Below are positions 34,306 through 44,215 of a stretch of 64,000 bases of DNA, piece after piece (the first letter of the stretch is position 1; each line of letters opens with the position of its first letter). The stretch comes from Isoetes taiwanensis (Eukaryota > Streptophyta > Lycopodiopsida > Isoetales > Isoetaceae). The stretch lies in assembly GCA_021234155.1 (NCBI GenBank), contig JAJEKV010000054.1, positions 8,082,655 through 8,146,654 of the forward strand. The letters run 5' to 3'. A program made the translations under genes and the position numbers. The notes under the pieces were generated by a model. That model was not told the origin of the DNA. It saw only the letters and a list, made by a program, of their open reading frames with translations, and searched no databases.

Positions 34306-35020
34306 TGATACGGCACTGGCTTGGGGGCGTGGCTCAGAGAAGGATTTGCAGAAACAAACACAGAGGCAAGGGTCTTTTAGTAACTTTAATTGTATAGCCT
34401 TAGGCGTTTTTAAATTGCATTTTAAAAAAGGAACCATTGAACGAAAAAGGGTTATAAAGCAACCATTTAATAAAATAACGAATTAGTATAAGTGTTAAAA
34501 AAGTGTTAACAAAAAAACAAACAAAGGGCAAACGTGATCTACGGCAGACGGAATTGCCGGATCAGTTAAAAAAAGGCCCGACATGGCCGAAAATAGTCTC
34601 TGAGGCCTTGTAGCAGGCCAAATTATTGAAAAGAGCTACCGGAGTTAGCTTAAGATGCAAAAGGTAAATCCGAGAATAGATCATAACACCTTTTAAAATA
34701 GTATAAGAAGGAACTGATCTGCAGAATTATGGAACCGTAAGTGCCTAGTATGATATAGAATCCTGCCTACAGTAGATCTCTTGGTAAATTGTGGATGAAT
34801 TAAGTATTTCCTGTAGTCTAGAGAATTCCAGAGAATCCCAGAGAGGCTATCCAGCCGGTTAGCAGACTCTCAGAATTGGGAGGAATTTGACCTCAGACTT
34901 GCCGTGTTTGCAAATCCAGAGCCCGGTTGGGTGGATAAGTAGTGCCAGAAGATCTTAATCTGGAGATTCCAGGTTGTTTGAATAACCGTGTTTAAAGTTT
35001 TTTGCAGACAGGTGAACCGT
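34306..35020 (+). repeat. LTR type A, right copy (truncated at 3' end)
   Basis: Nearly identical to 31968-32683. It breaks off after GGTGAACCGT, before GTATC, and joins sequence like that at 34100-34160. Between this LTR and the type B LTR, gag has been lost. Confidence 0.85.
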
Positions 35021-35371
35021 AGCTTAGAAAGAAAGGTGGTTGAAGAAATCCTTTCAAAGCAGATAGTCAGGTGACTAGTTTAGAAAGAAAGGTGGTTATT
35101 CCAGCAAAGCGGATAGTCAGTTGACTAGCTTTGGGAAAAGGTGGACCTTCCTGCAAGGCAGATGATCGAGTTCGATCAGTCTTGAGACGGGAAGGGGAGA
35201 CATTATTCCTGCAAGGCAGATGATCGAGTTCGATCAGTCTTGAGACCGGAAGAAAATAAAATATTTCCGCAAGACAGATGATCGAGGACAATCAGTCTTG
35301 AGACGGGAAGGAATTGATAAGACCCGCAAGGCAGATGATCGAGGACGATCAGTCTTGAGACGGGAAGGAAT
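35021..35371 (+). repeat. Array of PPT-like repeat units, right
   Basis: Four to five units of GCAAGGCAGATGATCGAG followed by CAGTCTTGAGACGGGAAGG. Each unit ends in a purine tract; the last (35361-35370) directly precedes the type B LTR. One unit (about 35313) reads GGAATTGATAAG, a vestige of a type A LTR start. Confidence 0.75.
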
Positions 35372-35999
35372 TGTTATGGCACAAGCTTGGGGGAGTGGCT
35401 CAGAGGATTTGCAGAGATGAACACAAAGGCAAAGGTGTTAATCATCATTTTGAAATCTAGATGTGTCGAGGAGTTAAAGAAAGAAGCTATTTTAATATAA
35501 AAAGGCCATGCCTGCTAAAAAAGGCTAAAGTCGCAGAGAGATCTATAAATAGAACCAAAACTTCAGTTGGACATATCTCCGCAACCAGAGCTCCGATTGA
35601 AGCGACTTTTACCTCGCTGGAACCGGCTCGGAGTCTAATTTCCAAATTGGGTTGGCACATTCTGTAGTTCATCCGTATGAGGGAGTAATGGCCGAAAAGG
35701 TGACGAGGGGACACAAAATTACTGCGGCGGCGACTTCACAGTTTTGTAACCAAGTCTTTATGACCTACAGTTGATCCCAGAGAAGTTATTCAGTTGAACA
35801 GCAGATCCCAGAGAAGTTATTCAGTTGAACAGCAGAATTCTCAGTTTTGGGAAGAGCCACAAAGATCCTTTGCAGTGTTCGCAAATCTGAGCCCGGTTGG
35901 GTGGTGAATTTGTGCCAGAAGATCATGTTCCCAGGTTTTAAAGTCATTTTGATTAACCGTGTTTGACAGTTTTGCAGGCAGGAAAGACCGTTTGTATCA
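35372..35999 (+). repeat. LTR type B
   Basis: 628 bases, TGTTATGGCACAAGC to GTTTGTATCA. It is related to LTR A at both ends (GCTTGGGGG.GTGGCTCAGAG; CCCGGTTGGGTGG; AACCGTGTTTGACAG) but diverged in the middle. A 33-base stretch containing GATCCCAGAGAAGTTATTC is tandemly doubled (35774-35839). The first bases match the 48-base fragment at 31920. Confidence 0.8.
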
Positions 36000-36570
36000 G
36001 ACGATTACTTTGGTGTACAACTAACCATTGTGTAGGATACCGCATAGAAGGCCTTGCTGGCATTGGTGACACAACCATTATGATGGCAGCTAAGCATTCT
36101 TCACTCGATTTCATATCTGAATGAAATAAGCAATCATGATTGACACCTACGCCATATGGCATGTTGCAAAAATCATGTAGCAAAGTGTGGCTCCTCTCCA
36201 CAAGCTTATCCCTGGGTATGCCACAACAAGAATTATCTCCATGAGAGTAGACATCCTACATCCTTCTAGTGTAAGCGCTTTATCTGTGCTTCTGAGGTGG
36301 AAACTTCCTCCATATCCGGACAAAGATCCACTGTATCCTTTTTAGCCCAAAGTTGAAAGCTCCAAAAGACTTGCATAGGGTTAGCATTTCTGGCTCCGAA
36401 TATGGCAAAGGAAGTCCTTAAACAAGAATGATTCAAACAACACAATCGAGAGTTCTTAATGTATAGGCGTTTTGTGGTGCATATTGAAGTTGTGAACTTT
36501 GCCTTCAACAACCCTTTTTCCATGCGGTCATTGACTTCATCTGGTCCATCCTGCAAATTATAAATACCAA
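36000..36570 (-). pseudogene. Unrecognised exon-like sequence cut by the LTR element
   Basis: On the minus strand, after a plausible splice acceptor (TTATAATTTGCAG, ending 36551), the frame reads FAIFGARNANPMQVFWSFQ … KKDTVDLCPDMEEVSTSEAQ to a stop at 36266. A neighbouring frame then continues DKLVERSHTLLHDFCNMPYG … NHDCLFHSDMKSSEECLAA up to the insertion point at 36000. The frame stays open for about 14 codons on the other side of the LTR element (31919 leftward). The peptide looks like a real protein, but I cannot name it. A frameshift near 36230 suggests a pseudogene. Confidence 0.4.
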
Positions 36571-37659
36571 AATTAACTTTACAAGATCATGATTGCGAAA
36601 TCCTTGAGGTTAAATAAATTCATGAATGCATATGCTGATGTCAATCTAAACAATTCGGACAAAATACAACCGCGTTTATATGCAACAACTATAACATTAA
36701 GTTTTGAGAGTGTGAAATAGCAAGCAGAAAGACTTCCATCTCTAACATTAAATTTTAAGAGTGTGAAATAGCAAGTAGAAAGACTCATGACTTCAGGCGC
36801 CATGGTAGCCAAAAGCACCTCCTTAATCTTCTGCGTTTGGAATTTTGAACTCTTATGTCCCGATCATTCGGACAGTACACCCAGCTAGTTTTAGACTGTC
36901 CTTGTTCTAACTCACTTGTAGTACGTTTATTTCGTAGATTTAATGTGATGCAATCGCAACAGCAACATGCAGAAAGATGGTCTCTTCAAATATTTTTTAA
37001 CTCCTTTTGTAACTTCCATCATTAATAAAAAATTTGGAAATTCTCTTATAGACTGATTCAAGAATCCGCCCGCTAATATAAATTATGTCGATGGTCCTTA
37101 TGAATGATGACGGAAATTTTTTTCTAACGGTCTTTAATTTCCTAGATGCATTTAATTTCTAACTTTTTTTTCCGTGAAAATTTTCAGCACCTTCAGATTC
37201 TGGAGAGTGTCTAGGAAAAACTCTCGATCGAAATATTTGAGTGCCACGGCTTCCAAGGAGAGCTTCAAAGCAGATCAATTCTCGCAATTTTTTTGACATA
37301 TATAGATGGGTTTATCAGCAGGATCGCGACCTTTCGAATACTGCTTAAATTTTCCATTTGGTATGTCACACATAGATGGGTTTAACTCAGCAAGATCACC
37401 ATCCACGATCGCGACCGCGATCCTACGAATTAGTGTTTGAATGTCTAAAGTGCATCGTCACAATCACGACCGCAATTTTGTTACTTGGAGCCGCATTTTA
37501 CCTCAGCACAATCATGGCTGCGATTTTGTTAAGTGTGATATGTATTTAGAAAATAATGTACTTCCCAAATATACAATACACTTAATAACATTTCATGTTC
37601 ATATCAATCCTAAGACGTGTCTTCAGTTGTCTACTCCATGCTGATGGATTCCTTTGTAG
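36571..37659. other. Intergenic or intronic region
   Basis: Contains a near-direct repeat around 36690-36790 (TAACATTAAGTTTTGAGAGTGTGAAATAGCAAG) and several GATCGCGACC / CAATCACGACCGC motifs at 37320-37520. No coding sequence is supportable. Confidence 0.35.
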
Positions 37660-37875
37660 GACACTCCTGAGAATGTGCCTCTAAGTGTTGTTGTTCATCC
37701 AAAGACACAGCAACAATGGATAGCAGTTGGTATAAGCACTACTACAGCTTGGTATGAGTCTGATCATCTCATGTCATGGAAAGCCTTTAGAACAAAATTC
37801 TTGTTGTACAAATGGGATAGAGTAATTTGGACTCGTATTATTGCATTGTTGCCACTGCCCCACAAATTGAAGTAA
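37660..37875 (+). CDS. Probable terminal exon of an unrecognised gene
   Basis: After a CCTTTGTAG acceptor (ending 37659) the frame is open for 71 codons: DTPENVPLSVVVHP … QQWIAVGISTTTAWYESDHL … FLLYKWDRVIWTRIIALLPL, ending in a TAA at 37873. A 3' UTR-like stretch follows, with AATAAA at 38119-38124 and an A run 16 bases later. The peptide is not known to me. The upstream exons were not found; the sequence before 37659 is intron-like. A retrocopy is less likely because of the splice site. Confidence 0.45.
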   Translation, partial: DTPENVPLSVVVHPKTQQQWIAVGISTTTAWYESDHLMSWKAFRTKFLLYKWDRVIWTRIIALLPLPHKLK

Positions 37876-38118
37876 CTGTATGGGATTGCGATTAGGGCAT
37901 CAAGCCAGGGTTTTTTTGTGTATAAATTGCTTCTGCATTCTAAAATCTTGCTTATTATTGTTCTTCTCTTGATCAAGAGAAGAAAGTACTGATTTAACAT
38001 ACTTACCTTCAGATTCATTGTTATGCATAGACAGGTGGTTACGCTCAGTTCGATCAATTTTTCCGCTGGGGTTATAATCCTATCTTCGCATTTTATGTTG
38101 TTATAATGTTGATTGGTA

Positions 38119-38146
38119 AATAAAGCTTGTGGTCCTTCAAAAAAAG
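38119..38146 (+). terminator. Polyadenylation signal
   Basis: AATAAA at 38119-38124, with a short A run at 38139-38145, 3' of the 37660-37875 exon. Confidence 0.5.
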
Positions 38147-38344
38147 GGGAGGGGGGATCGCGGCCTTGATCCTATGAGTAGTCTAGAGTGCATTTAAGTG
38201 CATGTCCTTGTTATGGATTTCAACACTTTCTGTCATTTTCTATAGCATTTGAAGTACACAGAGGGCCCAATACGTAACCCTTAAAGAATTGTAACTCCAG
38301 ATGCCAGCTAAAATGGTACAGATTGTACAGGCAATTCCACAGAC

Positions 38345-38705
38345 AAAGAGTGATAGAATAGAATAGAATAGAATAGTTTTTTTAACGTCCACGGAGACCA
38401 ATAGGTCATGGGACCCATACAATGGGCTAGTACAATCATTACTACTAGGATTAAAAAACCCCTGCCTCGAAAGGTTTTCAAGGGAAAAACCTTTGCAGTA
38501 ATGATGATACTAGACAAGCGGAGATAATGACTACTGAGGGCTCAGTAATTGCTGACGTTTATCTAGAACCTCAAGTATGTATAATGCCAAGTCATGCATA
38601 GATGGTGCTCTGAGAAGTTGTGGAAGCGTGGAATGGAATGCTAAGGTCAAAAAATGATTCCGGACTATCTCAAAAGCAGGGCAACTCAGAAGAAAAGGCT
38701 TATGT
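38345..38705 (-). mobile_element. 5'-truncated LINE, minus orientation
   Basis: Read on the minus strand, LLSCPAFEIVRNHFLTLAFH … LALYILEVLDK and a stop at 38531 are followed by the same 3' UTR and TTCTA tail as at 29440-29775. The two copies are nearly identical (for example SV versus SM, HL versus RQ). It is truncated at about 38705, so only about 360 bases were copied. Confidence 0.85.
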
Positions 38706-38769
38706 CTCTTTCTGCGAACAAGAAAAAAAAAAGATGATTTTTTGGATATAGTAGTTACAATGTGGGAAG

Positions 38770-39245
38770 AACAAAGAACAACATAGAAAACACTCCCATT
38801 TTCAATGGGTAAGAGACATAATAATTGCAGTTCGTGGAGTATGTTATGCATTGGATGACTACGATCCCAGCATTATGACTGGCAATAAAGTGAACAAGCC
38901 TGTCAATGCAAAAAATGCTCTCGCCAATGTGAAAGAATATGGTTGGATCTTGCCTTATTATGAATCTCTCGGCTTGTCTGACTTTAAGGGTAATAGAGAC
39001 ATTTTGCTTGGATTTAGTACGCGCAGAAAAGGGCTTGGTAATTATAAAAAGCATCCTAGATGTGCCACAAAAGCCATGAGACATGATAAGCTATCTCGAT
39101 GCATGGATACAAACTGGCTTCGAGCGACGACTAAAAAAAGCCTTATGATAGCAGAACCATGTACTCAAAAGACAAAAATAATACTTCTAATTCAGTTGTT
39201 GTCAATCGACTCAACAAGTGTTGATTTTGCTGCCTCTAGTTAGTG
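38770..39245 (+). pseudogene. Unrecognised coding-like sequence
   Basis: Open from about 38785 (HFQWVRDIIIAVRGVCYALD) through 39243 (DDYDPSIMTGNKVNKPVNAK, VKEYGWILPYYESLGLS). It is more protein-like than its surroundings, but no family is recognised and no start or splice sites are fixed. Confidence 0.3.
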
Positions 39246-40660
39246 ATCCAGATACTCCTCTGGGCAAGATGATAACCACGTGCGAGAAAGTGGGGTATAG
39301 CCTTTCAATTCAGTTATTCCCACCCCGCCGATACGGAGTCATAGCACGGGGGAGTGGTCCACGGCGCCAAGGTTATGGGGGCATGGCAAAATGTGGCAAA
39401 GTTGTGGAAACCATGGCAAACTTTAAATGTAAATGTGTTATTCCCAAGCTTGCCTAGCAATATAATAAAAATTAAGGCAAGGGATAACCATTGAAAGGAT
39501 TATGCCCATTAAAGGGATATACTAACTATACATAGAGGCCTTTATTCTAACAAAAGATAAAGGAGGTTGTGATATCTAGGATGGGGTCGAGAACCATTGG
39601 TTAGAGAGATAAAAAGGCCAATGAGTATTAATAGGCCAATGGGCACTTTTAAAATAAGGGTGGATGTTCGAATAATAGCAATAAGCCTTTATTATTGAAA
39701 AAGGGAATCGTGAGCAAATATAGCAGGGGCCTCGACCTGTTATAAGAAGACAGATGCAGCGGCCTATTACAGAACACAGACGGGTGACCAGAAACAGTAT
39801 TTCCGGGCCATGAATAGTGTTTCTTGGACAAACGAAGGATGATGGGCGATCTTTCTGGCATCCGGATCACAGAGATGAGCGGGCCAGCCGCCAAGCTGTG
39901 GCAGAGGTGAAAGACATGGATTGCAGTGGATCAATGGCAAGCCGAGATCTGTCTTGGAACAAAATTGTGAGTATGTATTTTTCTCAATCAATTGGTTCAG
40001 TTATTCATCGTGCAATTCATTCTTTTGTCATGTTTGTGTATATCGAAAAGTGGAGGACAGTCTATTCATACTCGATATGCAGTGTCCTCTATTGCTTCCA
40101 CTAAGACCTGGACTCTTTGTCATTTTAAGACAGCACTCTAGTGTGGCTCAGGGAGAGGCGGGTACGGTTCTAGAGGTATGAGTACTCTTCATAAAGCTCC
40201 AAGGTTATTGAGCTTCTATTGTGAGTTTTTCTGAGCTATAGTGCAGGCCTCTGGATTCCACTTCTATCTTAGCACAGAGTACGTCGTAAAGAGAAGGAAG
40301 GAGTTTGGATATTTACAATTTATCTGACGATTTCTTAGATAGTATATATGTGGAAGGTTGGAGTTCTTGCCTTTATAATGGGGTTGAACTTATCAAGTGT
40401 AGAGTGCAGGATAAGAGAGATAATGTTCAATTCTAATATTGCATTCAGAAAAGCTTTATGTCTGATTTAAGGTATGTTTACCTCTGCAATAACCCTACAT
40501 TGCAACATATGCGTCCGAACAATAGTGTTTTAGCTTAGTGGTAACGTATAAACACTAAAGTGAAAAGCTAGAGGACTGTTTAATTGCTATAAAATTGAAA
40601 TCTGACTAGTGAAAGACATTATACTATTCTCAAACCATGATTCTAAAACTAAATATTTTA
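39246..40660. other. Intergenic region
   Basis: Mixed-composition sequence with no recognisable gene or element end. Confidence 0.35.
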
Positions 40661-40842
40661 AGGGAAAAACTACAATATACCCCTAACTTTTTTGCAAAAT
40701 TCACAACATACCCCTAGCTTTTAGAAAATTCATGAAATGCCCCTAACGTATAGGTTTTTTAGGGGCATTTTGTGAATTTTTAGAAAGTTAGGGGTATACT
40801 GTGAATTTTACAAAAAGTTAGGGGTATATTGTAGTTTTCCCC
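40661..40842. mobile_element. Fold-back MITE with 8-base TSD
   Basis: A near-complete palindrome. The left arm begins AGGGAAAAACTACAATATAC and its complement ends at 40842; both arms carry CCCCTAAC/GTTAGGGG repeats spaced about 30 bases. ATATTTTA lies on both sides (40653-40660, 40843-40850). An 8-base TSD suggests a hAT-driven element. No ORF. Confidence 0.8.
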
Positions 40843-41387
40843 ATATTTTAATCACAATCCGATTCTACAGTATTGATTGAGCATGAAGGTTTAATTTTTC
40901 TTTACTTCACAAAGATACGAGATATTAAATAGTGTATGAAATATATCACAGTGTTAGATGGCATTTCAGGTAGATGGCATCTCAAGCAGCGGTATAACTT
41001 AGACGATGGTAGAGATAGGTTGAAGATCAAGTTCTTTTAGTAAATGATAGAAACTGGCACAGAACTATTGGCCGAAGTCATTGTGGTACAACGTCATCCA
41101 AAGAGCAGAAGCAAAATAGAGGTAGATCTAATATCTTCAATGCAAATGCCAGCTAATATGCTTTTCAGATCTCGTTTTTGAACAAACGTTCGAGCTGGAT
41201 ATGACTGAGAAAATACTACCTAGGATATTGGGACCCATTATCATATTGGTACCATTGTTTAGTTGCATACATGCAACATCGTATATCCGCATTTTAAAAT
41301 CCAAAAAAACTGACCTGTGGTTGACTTTCATTATTTGTAACGCAACAATTGTAAAGAAAAGAATGCTTACATGGTGTGGTCACATGA

Positions 41388-42690
41388 GAGAATAGAATAG
41401 AATAGAATAGTCAACCACATGAGAGTGACATGTGACTCTTTTACTTGTCAATAGTCATCCAAAACATTGTTTCTAGTTTCTAGCAAGATCTACAACTTGT
41501 TGAAAGCTCAAGGCAGGACCCAAATGTTATAATTATTCATGAGATCTTGGGTAGTGATCAAGAGCGCAAAGAACATGGTGCCAAAATTTTAGGGATCTTG
41601 AAATTTCAGCCGAAATATAGTGTTTTTTACAATTCGTAACTCTGTCGATTTCTGTTGGATGATGATAAGCGACGCCGACAGATAACGCTGTTGAAAACAC
41701 CAAATCTAGGTGCCCTAAAATTTCATCGAAGAATTTTCAGAAGCAAAAAAAATTCGCTCAAAATTTTCTAGCGGCTGACAGCTGACATTGAAGCCGCCAA
41801 AAAATTTATTGCTCCTGAAGATTACTCCTTCCATAATCCTTAGGGTCATAAAACCAAGTGACTTATTCTCCTATGTGGTCCAGACCATATTTATGATAAA
41901 CACCATGTTAGTTAGGCTTCGAAATTCCCAATTGACATAACTGGCAAACTTATTGGTGTAGGTTAATGTGTTGAATTTTTTTAACATTTGAATTAAAAAT
42001 ACCGAATTTCATATATAAACTCTGTTTTTACGACCAGTTTTTTCTCACCATATAAAAAACTCAAAATTTCTTGATTTTAACTGAAATTTGAGGAGACTAA
42101 CTCTCTTTTGCGATGTCTGATATCAATTACTCTAACAGATGTAAAGCACGTGAATGGGACTCCAATGGACATGTCCATTTATCATGCCGCCTTTGCCGTC
42201 GTATAATATACAAATTTCTACTTATCCTTTTTTCTATGTTGGCCGCCTTTGCTATTGCGTATGACATTATTTCCTGCTCGCCTTCCTTGCCGTGTTGGCT
42301 TGATGATCAAGATTGCTATAATAATCTATATCCTTTGTTATCGACATCCCTATCAAAACATTATGTATTGCCCATTTTCCTAATTGCCAACTTCAATGCT
42401 GGCATTATCAATAGTACTAACAATGCACATGAATGCTCGATGCCATTCATGGTCACATCACTCTACGAAATGATATTAAGTGATGGTTGGCATCCTTATT
42501 GGCTAATTAACATTTGAGTTGTTGCATTCATCTCCATGAAATAGTAAAATGGCAATATCACAATGGCGGTTTCACAAATGGGAACCACTACTTCATTCGT
42601 CAAATATCAAGGAGTGCATTGTTTCACTTAATCAATGACAATGAATGCGTTGAACATTTAAATATCTTTGGGGCCAAATTTGACACACAA
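41388..42690. repeat. Dispersed repeat R3, copy A
   Basis: Homologous to 49150-50200: shared blocks include TTGAAAGCTCAAGGCA, CCCA.ATGTTATAATTATTCATG, CATGCCGCCTTTG and CAATGCACATGAATGCT. It starts with an AGAAT pentanucleotide run (41391-41411). At 42122-42136 TCAATTACTCTAACA corresponds to a degraded primer-site complement followed by TG, so R3 may be a minus-oriented LTR element. A 134-codon frame (42113-42517, MSDINYSNRCKARE) is not matched as an intact frame in copy B. Confidence 0.55.
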
Positions 42691-42825
42691 TATTTCTTTT
42701 GAAGTACCTAAAAAATAAGATAAAATCCAAAATGTCCTATGAGCAACACTTCTCCTCTGCCTATTCTCTCACTAGGGTTTTGCTCCTAGACCCCCAAAAT
42801 GTTGTGCGCATATCGTTTTTAAGTC

Positions 42826-44118
42826 CCCCCAAGGAACTCCACATTATCCTGCTCGAACTGACACTTCTCAAGTTTGACATATAACCCACGCTCATGAAGC
42901 TTCTGAAGAACCTTTCGAACATGCCTCTCATGTTCTTCGAGAGTCTTAGAGTAAATAAGAATATCATCCAAATAGATGATAACAAAAGTATCTAAGAACT
43001 CTCGAAAAACATCATTGGCCATATGCTGGAATACTGCTGGAGCATTGATAAGTCCAAACGACATAACTGTGTACTCAAAATGGCCATACCGAGTACGAAA
43101 AGCCATTTTCCACTCATCACCCTCCCGGATCCGAAAAAGATTGTAGGCACCCCGAAGATCAATCTTCGTAAAATAATGCACACCTTGGAGTCGCTCCAAC
43201 AACTCTGGGATCAGAGGAAGCGGATACCAATTCGACAATGTGATTTTATTGAGGCCTCGATAATCAATGACCAGACACAGCGAATCATCTTTCTTTTTGA
43301 TGAAGAAGATAGGCGGTCCAGCAGCAGTGGCTATATTCTCTTCAATATAATCCCACAAAACCTTCAACTCAGCGGGAGATAGACCATATATCGGACCATA
43401 CATCAGCATTGTCCCCGGTTGCAAATCAATAGGACAATCATATGGACGATGCTCCAGGAGTTTTCTGGCCCTGACTTTGTCAAAAACATCAGAGAAGTCA
43501 CCATATTTGTTTGGGAGCATTGGAGCAGACTTCGTTGGTGCCGAGCTAGCCGACGGGTGACCCTGGATTGCAAATACTGAATTTGGATCTTGCCTTCTAG
43601 ATTTATCGAACTCGCGAAGAGAAATCTTCGAGATACGAAACTGGGGGCATGAAGAAGACTCTACAAAAGCAGGAGCAGGAGCATGAGCAGGAACAGGAAC
43701 CTGAGCAGGAGCAGGAGCAGGGCAACAGGAACAGGAACTGGAGCAGGGACTGGAATAAGAACTGCACCAGGAGCAGAAGCAGGAACTGGAACTGGTGCAA
43801 GAGTAGGAGCAAGAGCAGAAATCGGAGCTAGAGCTGAAACATCATCGAGAATATGGTCAGCATCTGGGGCATGAACTGGAGCAGAGGCAAGAGTTGAATC
43901 AGCACATGGAGAAGCAATAAGAACAGCAAGGACAGAATCAGGGGCCCACGATACTGCACGGATCGAAGTCGTGTAGAGGCATGAACTGCAGATGAACTGT
44001 TACTAGAGCTAGAACCAGCAAATCGAAATGATGTAGTACGCCAATCAATCTGTGGATTATGTAGCTCGAGCGAGGGCAGACCCAAGACTATTAGCGCATG
44101 TGGACTAGCGATGAGATT
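42826..44118 (-). pseudogene. Tcn1-like Ty3/gypsy pol: protease end to RT
   Basis: Reverse transcriptase would copy the element RNA in the gag particle. On the minus strand the sequence opens with SPHALIVLGLPSLELHNPQI (the conserved block after protease), crosses a low-complexity serine/proline linker (43640-43870), then DKSRRQDPNSVFAIQ, and reads a clean RT from 43520: DCPIDLQPG, FFIKKKDDSL, VIDYRGLNKITL, PELLERLQG, FTKIDLRGAYN, FRTRYGHFEYTVMSFG, APAVFQHMAND, and the catalytic YLDD in FVIIYLDDILIYSK. It stops abruptly after NVEFLG at 42826; RNase H and integrase are absent. Its upstream end meets a TIR-like sequence exactly at 44118/44119. Confidence 0.85.
43640..43870 (-). repeat. GCAGGA-type simple repeat inside pol
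   Basis: Tandem (AGCAGG)n/(AGGAAC)n units. On the coding strand they give serine/cysteine/proline/alanine runs in the linker between protease and RT. Replication slippage there probably caused the frame differences on either side. Confidence 0.7.
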
Positions 44119-44215
44119 CATTAGGGCGGATTTGGGGTCTGAAAATGGCCCATATCTTGGGTTAAAGATTTCCACGTCAGATTCGCCAGGACCAATCAGG
44201 TTTGCGCCTTTTTTA
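44119..44215 (+). repeat. TIR-like end of a large element, arm R
   Basis: CATTAGGGCGGATTTGGGG then TCTGAAAATGGCC, repeated at 58176. Similarity continues patchily (TTCCACGTCA, CGCCTTTTTT). It directly abuts the interrupted retroelement frame. Confidence 0.7.

Larger units (their letters stand above)
31920..35999 (+). mobile_element. Gag-only LTR element with composite LTRs
   Basis: The whole unit is bounded by TGTTATGGCACAAGC at the left and GTATCA at the right. GACGA directly outside both ends (31915-31919, 36000-36004) is a 5-base TSD. Order: a 48-base start of LTR type B; a complete type A LTR; primer site; gag; a purine-rich repeat array; a second type A LTR; another array; a full type B LTR. 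There is no protease, RT or integrase, so it must use another element's enzymes, as described for TR-GAG elements. The two type A LTRs differ at only about 1-2% of positions, indicating a recent event. Confidence 0.85.

Noticed and set aside
40680-40750. CCCCTAAC repeats as telomeric sequence
   Set aside because: Wrong unit spacing and part of a MITE palindrome with TSD.
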